This document shows positions 45,531 to 58,487 of a DNA stretch of 64,000 nucleotides, piece after piece. A program made the translations under genes and the position numbers. Position 1 is the stretch's first letter. Every line of letters starts with the position of its first letter. The stretch covers positions 4,871,335 through 4,935,334 of the forward strand of contig OY856188.1 in NCBI GenBank assembly GCA_963693315.1. The letters run 5' to 3'. This DNA is from Diogma glabrata (Eukaryota; Arthropoda; Insecta; Diptera; Cylindrotomidae). Below the pieces are notes generated by a model. It worked only from the letters and a program-made list of their open reading frames with translations, had not been told where the DNA came from and made no database searches.

Positions 45531-46991
45531 TAGAAGATGGTCGGTTTTTATTCCTGAAACAACTATCGGAAGTCGTTCTTCTTTTTTTGTTTTTAAAAAT
45601 GAAGGTAATAATTTTCCATCCCAATGAATTATAAGATATGGAGCAGTATTTAGTTCATTTTTTAGAACCTCGACAATTTCTTTTTTAAATTTAATACGAG
45701 CGTTATGGATTGTTGAATAGCTCAAAATTAATACTGTTGATGTCTAATCCAAGACTACGTAGCACAGCAACAATAATATACATTGCATTTCGGTCACTAG
45801 TACGCGTACGATCTAATGTAGAAACAAGGCTAGGAGGTGTCATAATATTAGTTTTTCTGGTGTTGGATATGGGGAATTCATCTTCAATATTTGAAGGAGT
45901 TTTAAGATAAGAGCTATTTTCTGAAATATCTGTTGACGTAGAACAGCGAATAAATGTTTGAAAAGCCTGAACTTGAAGCTTCCAAGGAGCTTTTTTTAAA
46001 AAATTTTTCGGAAGATCTTTTGGTTTAAATTTTTTGCCCACATCTTTTCCTACATTTTGCACAACCTTCCATTAAAAATAATTGACGATCTTCAGGTAAA
46101 TATTTTATTTCCACACAACTGCCAATGTCAAATAATTGATCTAGTTTAATTATGAATTTTCTAACTTTTGTATTTTGTTTTATTAATTTGTTTCGATTTC
46201 GGGATTTTTTTAAATTTCTATATTCCTCATAAAACATTTTTAATTTTTTTATACTATTCTATGAAGAATTTGTTGGCATTCAAAATTTTTCACAAACTTT
46301 ATTAACATCATTTATTACTATGATTGAGCTTTGCCGAATTGTAAATTTTCAAAACCGATGTTTGTACATGAATAAGCTTATTACATCACGATATGTTGGT
46401 AGTTTGTTTATATTTATTTCACTTAATTCAAAACCAACTAAATAGTTGAATATTTTATTCCCAATTTTATCAGTCATAGTTGAGTTTCTTCAATTGGGTA
46501 TAATAACAAACAAAACTTAAATAAAATAGCACAAACAAAATTTTATTGCAACAAATCAATAAACATTCACCAGCTAGGTTTAAAAGTAGAGTTATGTTAA
46601 CGTTTTCCTTCGTTTCCCATTTGTATAATTTTTAAACCACAAGTAATTGCATGGATTTTATTACATCAAGTTAATAAAAGAGGCGTACTCGTCAAAATAA
46701 GAGAGCCACAAAAGAGTGAGCAAAGCATTTTTGAAGCCCATGAGTTCATCCACAAATTCCACCTATGACTATCGCCCATAGCATTAAGTGCTGCCAGACT
46801 ATAGATAATCAATCATAAAATCACGAATTCTCCATGTATTTTGTATGGTAAAACTTTAAACGCATTGCGCAAGTTCTAAGAATTGGAATTACGGGCTGAA
46901 ATTTTCAGTGAATTATTTTTTTCATCATTCTTAACAAAATTTTGAAGTAGGACTTTAGAAAAAAAAAATTTTTTTTGAAACGAAGCAGTCT

Positions 46992-47464
<473 letters not shown>

Positions 47465-48016
47465 TGATATGAGGTATAACCAAAAATTTTTTCTGAGCCA
47501 GTTGCGGCAAACAATCTCTTGGATAAGTTCGACAGCTGGCCATATCCGGGTACAGGTTTAGACCCTAGAGCTTTAATACTGTCAAAAACAAAGCGTTTAT
47601 AACGGCCGTTTGGGGTAAAATAGGTAAACAAAATTTATAAATATTAATTATTTGAACATATTTCTATCATTTTTTTAAAAGCCAGACATCTGCAATAAAA
47701 GGTTCTTTAGCTATCTGCAATAAACTGTGTGAAGTACAACGGCATTTAGCGGCACTTTCACGGTCGCATTTTTTCACTTACGTTGCGGCAAACAGTCTCC
47801 TGAATATATTTGACAATTGGCCATATCGGGGTACAGGTTAAGTGCCTAGAGCCCAAAAACTGTATTAAATAATGTTTATTTTTAAAGTTTGTTTAATGCT
47901 TCTGTTTTTAATTAGTATTTTTTATAAAGTAATCTGATAAATCCGATTCTAATTGCACACATAACTGTCTGATCCCGAAATCTACCTATTTCTAGCGGAT
48001 ATACCTGCCGCTCGGA

Positions 48017-48425
48017 CTTTTTTCTTGTTATGCTGGTTTCAAATTATTATTTCTTTTAAAGAGCTTGTTAGCCATAGCCTTAGTATAGCTTGTAATCCAT
48101 TTACATTGCATAACGACATTAAAATTATTATAATTAATTCAAACAGTTTAATACAACAGTTTAATAATAGAAAAATAACTAACCATCTAGATCTATCTGC
48201 GAAATTTAAATTTTAAAAAAAATCTAAAAAAAAACATGATAATGTAAATGTTTTATTTTCTAGCGAATTAAAATGCTATTATAATATAATGAATAATTTT
48301 TTGTTTATAAGCGTTAACGTTTTTTAACTAACATGAAGTTTGGGTATATTGGATTGTAAATTTTGGTATATTTGAATATGTATTTCCTGATCATAAATAA
48401 AAACTCTGGTTCAGTCTGTTTTCAG
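48017..48425. other. Stretch without a recognised gene
   Basis: A 63-codon plus-strand frame (48025-48216) is the only open segment and has no family features. Confidence 0.35.
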
Positions 48426-48625
48426 GTTTTATCATTTATTTATTTATTTATTTATTTATTTATTCGATAATCAATTTGAAATACAATTTCCATACGACTA
48501 GCCATTACGAGAAATATTAAAGAAAAAAAGAATACAAAAATATGTAATAAAATAATACATTAATCATATACAATACAATAGTCAATAAAATAAAACAAAA
48601 AGTAAGTAATGACTATAAATATTTT

Positions 48626-51530
48626 CCTTTAATTGATTGTCTGATCTCGTACTTATTTAGACCGACGTCACATACATCTGCTAATTTGTTGTAATCTTCT
48701 GACATTTTATTCAGCGGTTGGTTTGTTCCATAATTCGTTTATGAACATTTATAGACAGAAATTGTCGTTTCCTTAAATTTTTACTAGGAACATATATATT
48801 TAGACTTTCCAGTAGGAAAGGACTATTAATACGACCATCAATAATATCTGCAATAAATATTACACCAGCATGTTGCCTACGAACCTCTAAGGTATCCAAA
48901 CGAGTTTCCTTACATCTGTCAATTTAGGGTGGCAAATCCCTAACATTTTCCCAATACTTTTTGGTACGGTCAAATTGCCCTAACTTTTTTGCATAAAATA
49001 AGAGAAATAATTTTTGTATGCGTTCAATTCTGCTTATATACTTTACATAATAAGGACTCCACACACACGACGCATACTCAAGTTGTGATCTAACAAATGA
49101 TTGGTACAATAAGATTAAAACTCTTGAGTTGTTGAAATCATTCATGATTCTCTTTAAAAACCCCAGCATTGAATGTGCTTTTGCAATAATATTATCAATA
49201 TGGCGATTAAAGGAGAGGGATGGAACGTACATTACTCCAAGGTCCTTAACTTCATATACTCTATCTAAAGATTCTTCTCTTATTTTATATTCACCATGTA
49301 TGATAGAAGATTTGCGGTGAAAGGTGATAATCTTGCATTTTGCTAAATTTAAGAATAATAAGTTTTTTTCACACCACGCATTTATTGCGTTAATATCAGT
49401 TTGTAGTTTAACTGTATCATTCAAAGATTTAATCTTATAGAATATTTTTAAATCATCGGCGTAAATTAGGCATTGCGAGTACTGTAAAACTTCGGTTATG
49501 TCATTCAAAAATAAAATAAATATTAATGGTCCAAGGTGTGAACCTTGAGGAACACCTGAGTTTACATTAATTGGCTTAGACAAACAATTATTAACTTTAA
49601 CATATTGTAGCCGGCCAGTTAGGTACGATTTGAGCCAATTTATTAGGGATTCATGAAAACCAAAGTTTTTCAGCTTTTCCAAAACAATGAGGTAATTAAT
49701 TGAGTCGAAAGCTTTACTAAAATCAGTATAGATTACGTCCAATTGATTATTAGACTCAATAGCATTGATAGCCAATTTAGAAAATTGAACAAGATTTGAG
49801 ACAGTGGAGCGACCACGAAAAAAACCATGCTGCTCATCTGCGATATATGTTTTTAAATTAAAATACATGTAATCACAAATAATAGATTCAAATAATTTAG
49901 GAATAGCTGATAAAATGGAAATGCCTCTATAATTTGAGACCTCATCCCTCCTACCTACTTTAAAGATTGGAACAATATGTGAGGACTTCCATATGTCAGG
50001 TAAAACCCCAACAGCCAATGATAAATTGAATAATAGTGATAAAGGTTCAGAAAAAACCAAATCGCATTTTTTCAAAAGCTTAGCTGGAATTCCATCCGGA
50101 CCAGATCCACCCTTGAATGATTTTAATAATTGAATTACCGTTTTAGGTGAAATAATGGGAGAATATATAATGCTATTAAAATTATTTTTACCTTGAAAAT
50201 TAAGATTCCTTTCATCACCACTGTCAATTTTGTACACACTTTGAAAATAAGATGCAAAAAGGTTTGCAATGTCAGGATTGCAATTGCAAATAGAGCCATT
50301 GAAAGACATAGTAGATGGAACGCCAGCTATATTTTGTTTGGAAGCAACATATTTCCACAAGTAGTTAGGATTATTAGACAAGTTATTTTCTATTTTCCGT
50401 ATGTAGGCTATATATGCATTCAGATGATATTCATCGAATTCCGAAGATAATCTTAGAAATTTCGATTTAACTGCTGGATCATTGGAAAATTTCCATTTTT
50501 TAAATAATTTCTTTTTCCTATTTTTTAAATTTATTAAATACTTATCAAACCAAGGTGGATTAGATAAATTTGCATGTTTTATAGAAATCGGAACATATCT
50601 ATCAAAACCTAGAAATAAAATTTCATAAAATTTAGAAACATCAATATCCAAATTTGTTTGAGTAAAATTTGCACTCCAGTCAATAGAAGCAAAGTACGAA
50701 TTCAGACCATCAATATCGGCACGATCAAAATCAAAAAATTCTAAGCTAAAACTATTATTATCAAAAACATGAGACGAGTTTATAAATTCAAAATTGCTTA
50801 TACATATATCCATAGCCTTATGATTAATATCATTAACTGCATATGGGAGAAGTGATTCAGTTGCATCAAACATATTTATAGTATTGCTGAAGAATAAATC
50901 CAAATATCTTCCAATATAATTACTAGTTTTATTAAATTGAACGAGCCCATAAGATAACAGTGAATCAATACACAAACATTCAATTTCTCTGTTTACACTA
51001 TGTGGAATAGCGCAATTTGTTTCATCATCAAATGTCCAATTTACTTTCGGTAAATTAAAATCACCAAGAATTAATGCAGCATCATTAAAATTTAGTTTAG
51101 AATTTATCCCATTTATGGTATCGCAGCATTTCGCATAAACATCAACAGGCGATGTAGGTGGAATATACACACCAAAAATATAAAGATTCCTTTTGTAAAT
51201 ATTAAGCTTTAGATACAATAGTTCTACTGATAAATCCGTAGCAATTAATGAACTTCTTATTGAGGAATGCACAGCAATAAGTAAACCGCCTCCTTTTGAC
51301 TTGGAGCTATTTGCTTCCGACCGATCACATCTAAAAACATTGTATTCACCAGAAAAATATTCAGCATTATTAATAGACGGGTTTAAATTGGTTTCAATAA
51401 TAACATATACTGGATACATTGTTGAGCACACAAATCGTAAAAATTCTGTTGATTTCGTGGAGATGCCGCGAACATTTTGAAAATATATAAAGTTATTGTA
51501 AATTAATTTAGTACAATCGCAAGCAACATT
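48626..51530 (-). pseudogene. LINE ORF2, one stop near the C-terminus
   Basis: The frame opens upstream of the first ATG (51431) with QNVRGISTK, so the original start lies near 51530, overlapping or abutting the ORF1 stop. Endonuclease: VIIETNLNP, KGGGLLIAV, GVYIPP, LGDFNLPKV. RT: GPDGIPAKLL, NYRGISIL, DFSKAFDSI, SGVPQGSHLGPLIF and the catalytic CLIYADDLKIF. A TAA at 48924-48926 stops the frame, but coding continues (LDTLEVRRQHAG, then FNVPS-like and INVHKRIMEQTN) to about 48626. One stop in 970 codons makes this the best-preserved LINE pol here. Confidence 0.85.
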
Positions 51531-51532
51531 TA

Positions 51533-51931
51533 CGTCACACGAGGCAGGTATCGTGTGTTGTGAAAATTTTTTTGCTTATTATCAAATTCATTTATAAGCA
51601 GTCCTTCCGACCACGATCCAGCATTCATAGCAGTGGAAAACATTGATTCAGGTACACTAATCTTATAAGATATATAATTTGGAGATTCACCATTTTTAAT
51701 GTTTTGTTTAATTCTAAAACATTTATCATCAGTAATTCCAATATTATTTTTAACAAAATTATTAAAATCTTCGTCACTAACGTCAGGTTTTATTCTTGAT
51801 ACGAATATCCATTTCCGAGGGGATACAGCACTTATAGAAGAACTTATATTACCAGTTCCAATTACAACATTTTCATTCCTCTTTGTAGGTAATATTTTAA
51901 CAGCTGATTCTACAGCTTTGTCAGTTATCAT
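51533..51931 (-). CDS. LINE ORF1 (short, RRM-like)
   Basis: 133 codons from a true ATG at 51931. Contains RKWIFVSRIKPDVSDEDF and CFRIK...SYKISVPESMF, then WSEGLLINEF, the RRM/PRE-type nucleic-acid-binding domain of Jockey ORF1 proteins. The expected long N-terminus and zinc knuckles are missing, so the element is probably 5' truncated or deleted. Confidence 0.7.
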
Positions 51932-52009
51932 GTTAATGTTGTTATTATTTTTTTTTTTGTTTAGTTTTTTTATTTATGATTTTATTTGAGTGATCACTAT
52001 TGTCCAAAT

Positions 52010-52429
52010 GATCAAATTGTTGTTTTTCTAGATCATTAAGGTACAATTAGACGATATCATTTAAGTGAAATCTCACTCCAAAAATTATGAGTCTCACTCG
52101 ATGATAACGTCTAAACCAACATCTCATTCATAAAATGAGACATAACTTTTACGTCATCTTATAATTTCAAAGTGATGTATCACTTACCAAGTGATAACGT
52201 GTAAACAGAATCAAAAGGTAAATTGCATCTCACTTTACTTTTTAAATTTTTTTAACTTTCATCTCATTTTATGGTGTCTTGTTTGATTTTTATGTATATT
52301 ACTGATGCAGTTACTACAGTTCATTGTGTAATTTAATTATGTATATTTATTATTTTGAATCAGTATCCTATACGTTGTTTAAAGCTATGGATTGCAGTTA
52401 ATTTTATATAAATATTTTTCACTAAAAAA
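52010..52429. repeat. Probable subterminal region of a Harbinger remnant
   Basis: Short inverted and direct repeats: TCTCACT/AGTGAGA-like words and GTGATAACGT-TAAAC twice (about 52100 and 52190). The region precedes the MADF-like gene. I see no precise end. Confidence 0.35.
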
Positions 52430-52790
52430 TGGATAATACCAAACATTTGTGGGCGAGAGATGAGATAATCCTACTTATCCAATTATATGAGAAACACAAC
52501 TGGTTATGGCAGATTGGAATCTCGGACTAGAGCAACAAAATTAAAAGAAACTCGGCGATAGAATCAATTGCGGTAAAATTATAACTAAGCATGCCAGAAG
52601 TAAAGGCAAAAATTAATCGGGTACGTTCTCAGTTCTGGAACGAAAAAAATAAAATTAAAAAAAAAATCGGGTAACGGAACAAACGAAAATTATATAACTA
52701 AATGGGAATTCTTTAACAGTTTACGATTTCTGGATTCGCATAGTAGTGAGATGATGGAAACAGTCGATACGTTGCCTTATGTTAGTTTAA
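52430..52790 (+). pseudogene. MADF/Myb-like protein of a Harbinger element
   Basis: ATG at 52430. The translation, read across stops, has WARDEIILLIQLYEKHNWLW, then IKRNSAIESIA and VRSQFWNEKNK, and in a shifted frame KWEFFNSLRFLDSH. This is the spacing of a MADF-type DNA-binding domain, the accessory protein of PIF/Harbinger transposons. Several stops and at least one frameshift. Confidence 0.6.
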
Positions 52791-52879
52791 ACATTTTTTT
52801 AATACAAAATTTATTTCATTTATTATCTGTCGATATTACATTAAATTCATTGATTTTTATTAAATATTTGACTTATATA

Positions 52880-52995
52880 ACTTATTTATATAAATTCACC
52901 TTGCCACAGAATCTGACCTTCCTCAGAAAAATAGTTCTTAAACTCGTTCCTTATTTTCTTTGCAGCATCCGTAGAATTTTTTGTTGGAGAAGGCA
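52880..52995 (-). pseudogene. Harbinger transposase C-terminal end
   Basis: Minus-strand codons give LPSPTKNSTDAAKKIRNEF then KNYFSEEGQILWQGEFI and a stop. This fits the C-terminus of PIF/Harbinger DDE transposases in insects (EYF-EG-v-WQ-kfI). It is convergent with the MADF-like gene, as in intact Harbinger elements. The catalytic part is gone. Confidence 0.55.
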
Positions 52996-53424
52996 GCATT
53001 AATTTTTCTTTTATTTTACACCACACGGTTTATGGAACATGCCCCACGTACCATGGTGTCGAGCTTAATTGAACGTTAAATTAAAATGAGAAATTTGTAC
53101 TAAACTAAACTCTAGCGGAAAGTCGTTAATTTTAAATAGTTTTAAAACTGTGTTCAATTATAGTTGACTATGACGGTTTAGAATTTAGAATTTGTTTAAA
53201 ATGCGATAACCTATGAAAAAAAAAATTTTGATAATCGGTCAATTAATCCAAAAAATATGCCGATACTGATTAATCGGCAAATTGGGCGATATGGCTGATT
53301 ACACTACATGACGAAAAAAAATAAAATTTATAAAAATTTTTTTACAAATTTTGAGTTTTGGCTTGTTTTGGGAAAATTTCAATAAGCTCAAAAGAAAGAG
53401 AATTAAATTTTCTATAAATGAAAA

Positions 53425-54600
53425 ACGTGATCTACGCACGCAGGTGAAAAGTCGATATTTCAACTTGACCATTTTTGATTTTCCTGAAACTTGGCATATA
53501 AGTAGAATGGACAAAATAAAAAATACAACTTATTTTAAATTTTTTTTAAGTACATAGTTTGAGCATAGGGGGCACCCCAACATGCATGGAAAATGAAAAT
53601 TCTGCCAATCCGATGTAACTTTGAAATTAAATTGCTCAAGAACGGCTATAGCGATTTCATCAAACTTTTTTTTGTTTGATAGATGATTAGTTAGTCGTTT
53701 GAAAAAAAAATTAATTTATTGTTTTTATAATTAATTTAAATAAAAATATTAAAAAAACTTTTTTAGAGATGAATATATCAAATTTACAAAGAGGCGTTAA
53801 TTCGTGTTCTTAAGATATTTAATTTTAAAGATTTTTAGTCCGATTAAAATTCTAATTCTTGATTATTTTCTCGAACTTCAGTGGTTAAAATTTTTTGATG
53901 ATAAAAATTGTTCGAAAAAATAATGAACAATTAGAATTTTAATCGGACTAAAAATCTTTAAAACAAAATATCTCAAGACCACGAAATAACGCATCTTTGT
54001 AAATTTGATACATTTTAAAGTAAGGTAAGAACTATATTTAAAAAAAAAAAGGTAATATTTAATTGATTCTAAAATTTTTTATTCATGGAAGTTGTTTGAA
54101 AAAATGAAGAAAAATTCGAATTTCAGTCGTACTAAAAATCTTTAAAATTAAATATCTCAAGGAATTAAATCCTGCTTGTAAATTAGATATATTTTAGAAT
54201 TTAGATAGAACTATTTTCAGAAAAAAAATTAATTAAATTTCAATTGATCTTCGACCCTAGCGCCATCTTTAAAAAAGTTTTTATAATATTTTTATTTAAA
54301 AATTAATTATAAAAACAATAAATTATTTTTTTTTCAAACGACTAACTAATTATCTATCAAACAAAAAAAAGTTTGATGAAATCGCTATAGCCGTTCTTGA
54401 GCAATTTAATTTCAAAGTTACATCGGATTGGCAGAATTTTCATATTTCATGCATGTTGGGGTGCCCCCTATGCTCAAACTATGTACTTTTAAAAAATTTT
54501 AAAATAAACGGTATTTTTATTTTGTCCATACTACTTACATGGCAAGTTTCAGGAAAATCAAAAATGGTCAAGTTTTCACAACTCTGTCTAGAACACGTTT
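53425..54600. mobile_element. Palindromic (foldback) element, about 340-bp arms
   Basis: The arms 53425-53765 and 54265-54600 share GCATAGGGGGCACCCCAACA-type and AATCGCTATAGCCGTTCTTG words in inverted order. An inner palindrome (53775-53880 against 53905-54010) with GTCCGATTAAAATTCTAATT sits in the loop. No coding capacity. Confidence 0.8.
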
Positions 54601-54796
54601 TTCATGGCTCGAAGAAATTAAAAATTTTTATAATTATTGTTTCTTAAAAATTTAATGCTTTGAATATCGACAAATTTAAATAAAACGTGAATTTTTATTT
54701 CCTAATTAAACTTTTTTCGAGTGTAACTTTCAGAATCCTTGGTCAATTTTTACAAGATTTGCTCAAAGTGCTTGTTACTATATTTCCTATATTTCC

Positions 54797-54798
54797 TA

Positions 54799-54829
<31 letters not shown>

Positions 54830-55320
54830 AAATGTGTTGTGTAATAGGGTTTAGAATATGTGTCACAACAACACATAAATACCTTTTAAGACCTAGGTCT
54901 AGACCTGGGTCCCACAACAACTGGCGTTCTGAGGTGTAGATTAACGCTTTTTTTAAACATCTGTGGGTTGAAGCCACCTGAGACTAAGTGTTCCGGCAAA
55001 CTATTCCATTTGTACGCAGTTCGGACAAAGAAGTCTCTCTGAGATCTGCCAGTATGACAGCGCGGGATCTTTACCGTTTCACTGGTTGCGGCAGCCGATT
55101 GCCGAGTGGAACGGGGGTAAGAATAAGTTTGTGGCATGATGCCGCTGATTTCATCTGAGCACTGCTGATGACGATATTTGTAAAAAACAACGAGGTCAGC
55201 AACAGTGCGACGATGTTGTAGGGAATCAAGTTTTGATGTCAAAGTTCGATCACCTACAATTCGTATAGCTCGCTTTTGAACAGAGTCCAAGAGGGCCTTC
55301 AAGAGGCCTTCTACTTCTTA
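54797..55320 (-). pseudogene. 5'-truncated LINE, ORF2 C-terminal end with A-tail
   Basis: 139 minus-strand codons: LLDSVQKRAIRIVGD, LDSLQHRRTVADL, RCHTGRSQRDFFVRTAYKWN and SLPEHLV, the terminal region of a Jockey/BS-type RT protein. It is open to its natural stop, then a short 3' UTR and an A-tail (T-run at 54799-54825 on the plus strand). It is truncated at about 55320, typical of abortive target-primed reverse transcription. Confidence 0.8.
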
Positions 55321-56048
55321 GTCCAGCACATTTATAATCCACAATATTATTACATCCGTTACACCTGTAGTATGATCATACTATAATAACAGATCTGGGA
55401 CAGATACTGTTATGCCAAGAGTTATAATTAATGTTTGAACAAATACCGATGGGGTTCCTGACCCAAGAAAAATCTCTATCAGACAAAAAAATTAACCTAG
55501 TATTTCATATTAACTAAAGAAAATAATAATGCTGCGATTTCATGGAATATAAAAATTCATTCATATTCATATTCATTAAATAAAATAGTAGAAATCAATG
55601 CAAAAAATAGTAATATTAAAAAAAACTAATGTAATAATAATAACTAGGAGGGCCCGGCGTGCTTTGCTACGCTTATATATAAAGTTTTTGCGCAAAAATT
55701 TTGTTGACTACAGCAGTGGTTTCAAAAGGAGTTAATGAGAAATGGCAGCATAATTCTAAATTTTACTTTTTGAAAATATGAATGAAAAATAATCAGCGCT
55801 CTAGCTGATTTGTTCTGATATATAGAAAATTAGCGATTAAATAAGTTTTCAAGTAAGCAATAAAACAATTTTATTCTCTTCCATTTAATTATATCAGCTT
55901 TATTTGTAGGGAAATCACGTGACCGAAATTCGGTCATACATGAAAATTTTATATTTTTATATATTAATAGACAATTAAAACAGCAATTATGTTTAACGAT
56001 GCAAATGGTAAGACTGAATGTCAACTACAGCCTCAATATGAAATTAAA
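55321..56048. other. Stretch without a gene
   Basis: AT-rich. Includes GGGCCCGGCGTGCTTTGCTA at 55651, a GC-rich island that looks like part of another repeat but has no partner in this window. Confidence 0.4.
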
Positions 56049-58042
56049 AACGTCGGACAAGTGCGAATAAAATTCGATCGCCAAGGGTTCCGTGAATGTA
56101 AAAGAACACAATATCAAAAATAAATCACATAAAGTTATGTTGTAAAGTCTTTATATCGCCAGACTTTGGACGCATAACAGAATAAATGTTTAATCAAAAA
56201 TGACACAAAAAATGTTACTTGAGGTTAAATCTTATCCATAGCAGTTTATGTCAACTAAAGAAAGATTTAGCCAGTTTTTTAATGGTTTAAATTGGGAATA
56301 TTTGTTATATAAATCAGCGTCGAAATATAGGGTGGTATACATACACCTAAAATAGCACTTTTTTTATAAATAACTAAAAACTGTGTATCGCAAAATTCTA
56401 AAAAATATTGCAATGTTTCTTAAATTAAGTGCTGCACAGCTGCTCTGCTGCACAGAAATATAATTATTTGAGACTTCGCTATAATTGTCATTTAAAGTTT
56501 ACCAAACTTTCTGTCTATATGCATTTTTCCAAACTTTTCTGTCAATCAATGTCGCACGGTTTGAAAGTTTTACTTTTTTGACAATAACTCGAAAACTGTG
56601 ACCAGTGAAATTTAAAAAAAAAAGTGCGTTATTTCTTAAACTAGGTGTTCTTTCAAATGATACCCCACTCGCTTGGGTCAAAAAAAGTTTTTTTTTATCC
56701 TCCTTACACCTATCCCCTAAACACACACAAATTTAATTATGTGAGAGTTCGCTATAATTTTCGTTCAAAATATAGCAAACTTCCTGTCTCTATGAATTTT
56801 TCCGATTTTTTCTGTCTATCGGTGTCGAAACGTAGGGGGGAGGGGGGAACGATCTGGAATTTGTACATTTTTTAGAATAACTCAAAAACTGTGTACCACT
56901 AAATTCTAAAAAATTACAATGTTTTGGAAATTTTGTGCTCTCTTAAATGATACTCGCTTGGGTCAAAAACAGTTTTTTTTACCCTCCATACACCCATCCC
57001 CTAAACACCCCGAAATATAATTATTTGAGAGTTTGCTATAATTTTCGTTCAAAATATAGCAAACTTCCTGTCTATGAATTTTTTCAATTTTTTCTGTCAA
57101 TCAGTGTCGAAACGTAAGGGGGGGGGGGGTACGGTCTGGAATTGGTACATTTTTTATAATAACTCAAAAACTGTGCACCGCAAAATTCTAAAAAATTGCA
57201 GAGTTTCTGAAATTTAGTGCTCTTTCAAATGACACCCCACTCCCTTGGGTCAAAAAAGTTTTTTTTCCACCCTTCCCCACCCCAATCCCTTAAAAGCACA
57301 AAAATATAATTATTTGAGAGTTCGCTATAATCTTCGTTCAGAGTTTATTAAACTTCCTGTCTTTGTGAATTTTTTCAAATTTTTCTGTTAATAAGGCTCG
57401 GAATGCAAGGGGGGGACCAACTTTTTGTGTCACTTTATTGATAATAATTCAAAAACTATGCATTGTAAAATTCTAAAAAAAATGGCAATATTTCTAAAAT
57501 CAAGTGCTCTTTCAAATGACACCCCACATGACCTGGTTTTAAATGATGTTTTTACCCCTTAACATTCCCACCCCTTTAATAAATATAGTTATTAGTGTCT
57601 GCCACTTTTCTATATTTTTCATTAAAAACCTACTCAATTTTCTATCATTCCAAATATATTTCAAGATTTTCGATGAAGTGGGGTCGGAGTTAATCGGGGC
57701 AATAAAACATCCAGAAAACGTCATTTTTCAAAATTATACAAACAATGGTGAGGTGAAAAATTCCAAAATGTATTTTTAAATAATGTTGAAATGAAGCCCT
57801 TTCATATGATACCCTACTCGTCTCGATAAAAAAATGTATGTTTTCAAAGGCTTTACATCGTACCTCTTTAAAACAAACGAACACAACTTTATTTATTTTT
57901 TAACCCGCCATCTTGTGTGGATAGGTTAGTTTTATAAGCACCTCAAATTTTAAGTTCGTCGGATTAATGGTTCACGAAATAATCGAAATAATGTGGAAAA
58001 CACGTTGTACTCTCACCAATAGTGTTCCGTATAAAAAACGGA
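56049..58042. mobile_element. Family A element, second copy
   Basis: Begins GTCGGACAAGTGCGAATAAA and ends in TACGGAACCCT at about 58044, inverted relative to 22048-24432. AAAAAC flanks both ends (56043-56048 and 58045-58050), a likely target duplication. Tandem units recur near 56651, 56938, 57222 and 57510, with a diverged one near 57800. Short open frames inside are repeat shadows. Confidence 0.75.
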
Positions 58043-58050
58043 ACCCTAAA

Positions 58051-58487
58051 AACACGCATATTGAGGCTGAGATTACAAATTCAATTTATCTTGCAGAAGT
58101 TTTACATATATACATTTTCAAGTCCATCGATTCATTCACTACGAAATACGAATCGAAATTTTCTGAAAATCAAAAATAAGCATTGTTGAAGGGTTTAGTT
58201 TAAAGCTTAACCGCCACGTCAAGGCATCCCTTCGTTCTGGTGAGAACCGCACCCACACACATACACACACTTATACGCATAATCACAGTTATACAAAAGG
58301 AAAAAATATAAAAATTTGTTTGGTGCGGCAGAAGGTATTGCGTACAATAGAGTGCTGAAAAAATAGCTTCTTTTAGAAAATCAAGGATTGAAACTCTATA
58401 TTGGAAAAAAATCTGTTGTCATTAGACAAAAACACCTTGATATGAAAATTGAAAATTGGATTTATTTAGTATATAAATCATTGCTCA
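58051..58487. other. Stretch without a clear gene
   Basis: A plus-strand frame continues from family A to 58179 without family features. A CA-rich stretch (ACACACATACACAC) lies at 58252-58272, and TATATAAA at 58469 precedes the next candidate gene. Confidence 0.35.

Larger units (their letters stand above)
43690..46478 (-). pseudogene. Transposon protein of element D (N-terminal half; HWDGKLLP family)
   Basis: ATG at 46478-46476. Translation gives LPTYRDVISLFMYK, IPT...LYEEYRNLKKS, DIGSCVEIKYLPEDRQLF, TPPSLVSTLDRTRTSDRNA, IHNARIKFKKEI and IIHWDGKLLPSF, then after element E continues with PLLEEATALNQAEAIFNV and MYFDTTSVNTG. This order matches a large, poorly named family of arthropod transposon-like proteins. 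Lesions: stops near 46352, a frame change near 46040, and disruption by E at the TA of 45531. Sequence past NTGK (about 43700) is not recognisable. The function is presumably element mobilisation, inferred only from context. Confidence 0.65.
48426..52000 (-). mobile_element. Jockey-like LINE with (AAAT)n tail
   Basis: On the minus strand ORF1 (51931-51533) and ORF2 (about 51530-48626) are followed by a 3' UTR and an (AAAT)n tail at 48431-48466. The 5' end is not defined. It may start in the T-rich tract at 51945-51975. Confidence 0.75.

Noticed and set aside
50193..50450. Plus-strand frame within the LINE at 48-51 kb
   Set aside because: Antisense of LINE ORF2 coding sequence.
55651..55680. 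GC-rich GGGCCCGGCGTGCTTTGCTA as a SINE or tRNA-derived promoter
   Set aside because: No A and B box spacing, no tail, no partner copy in the window.
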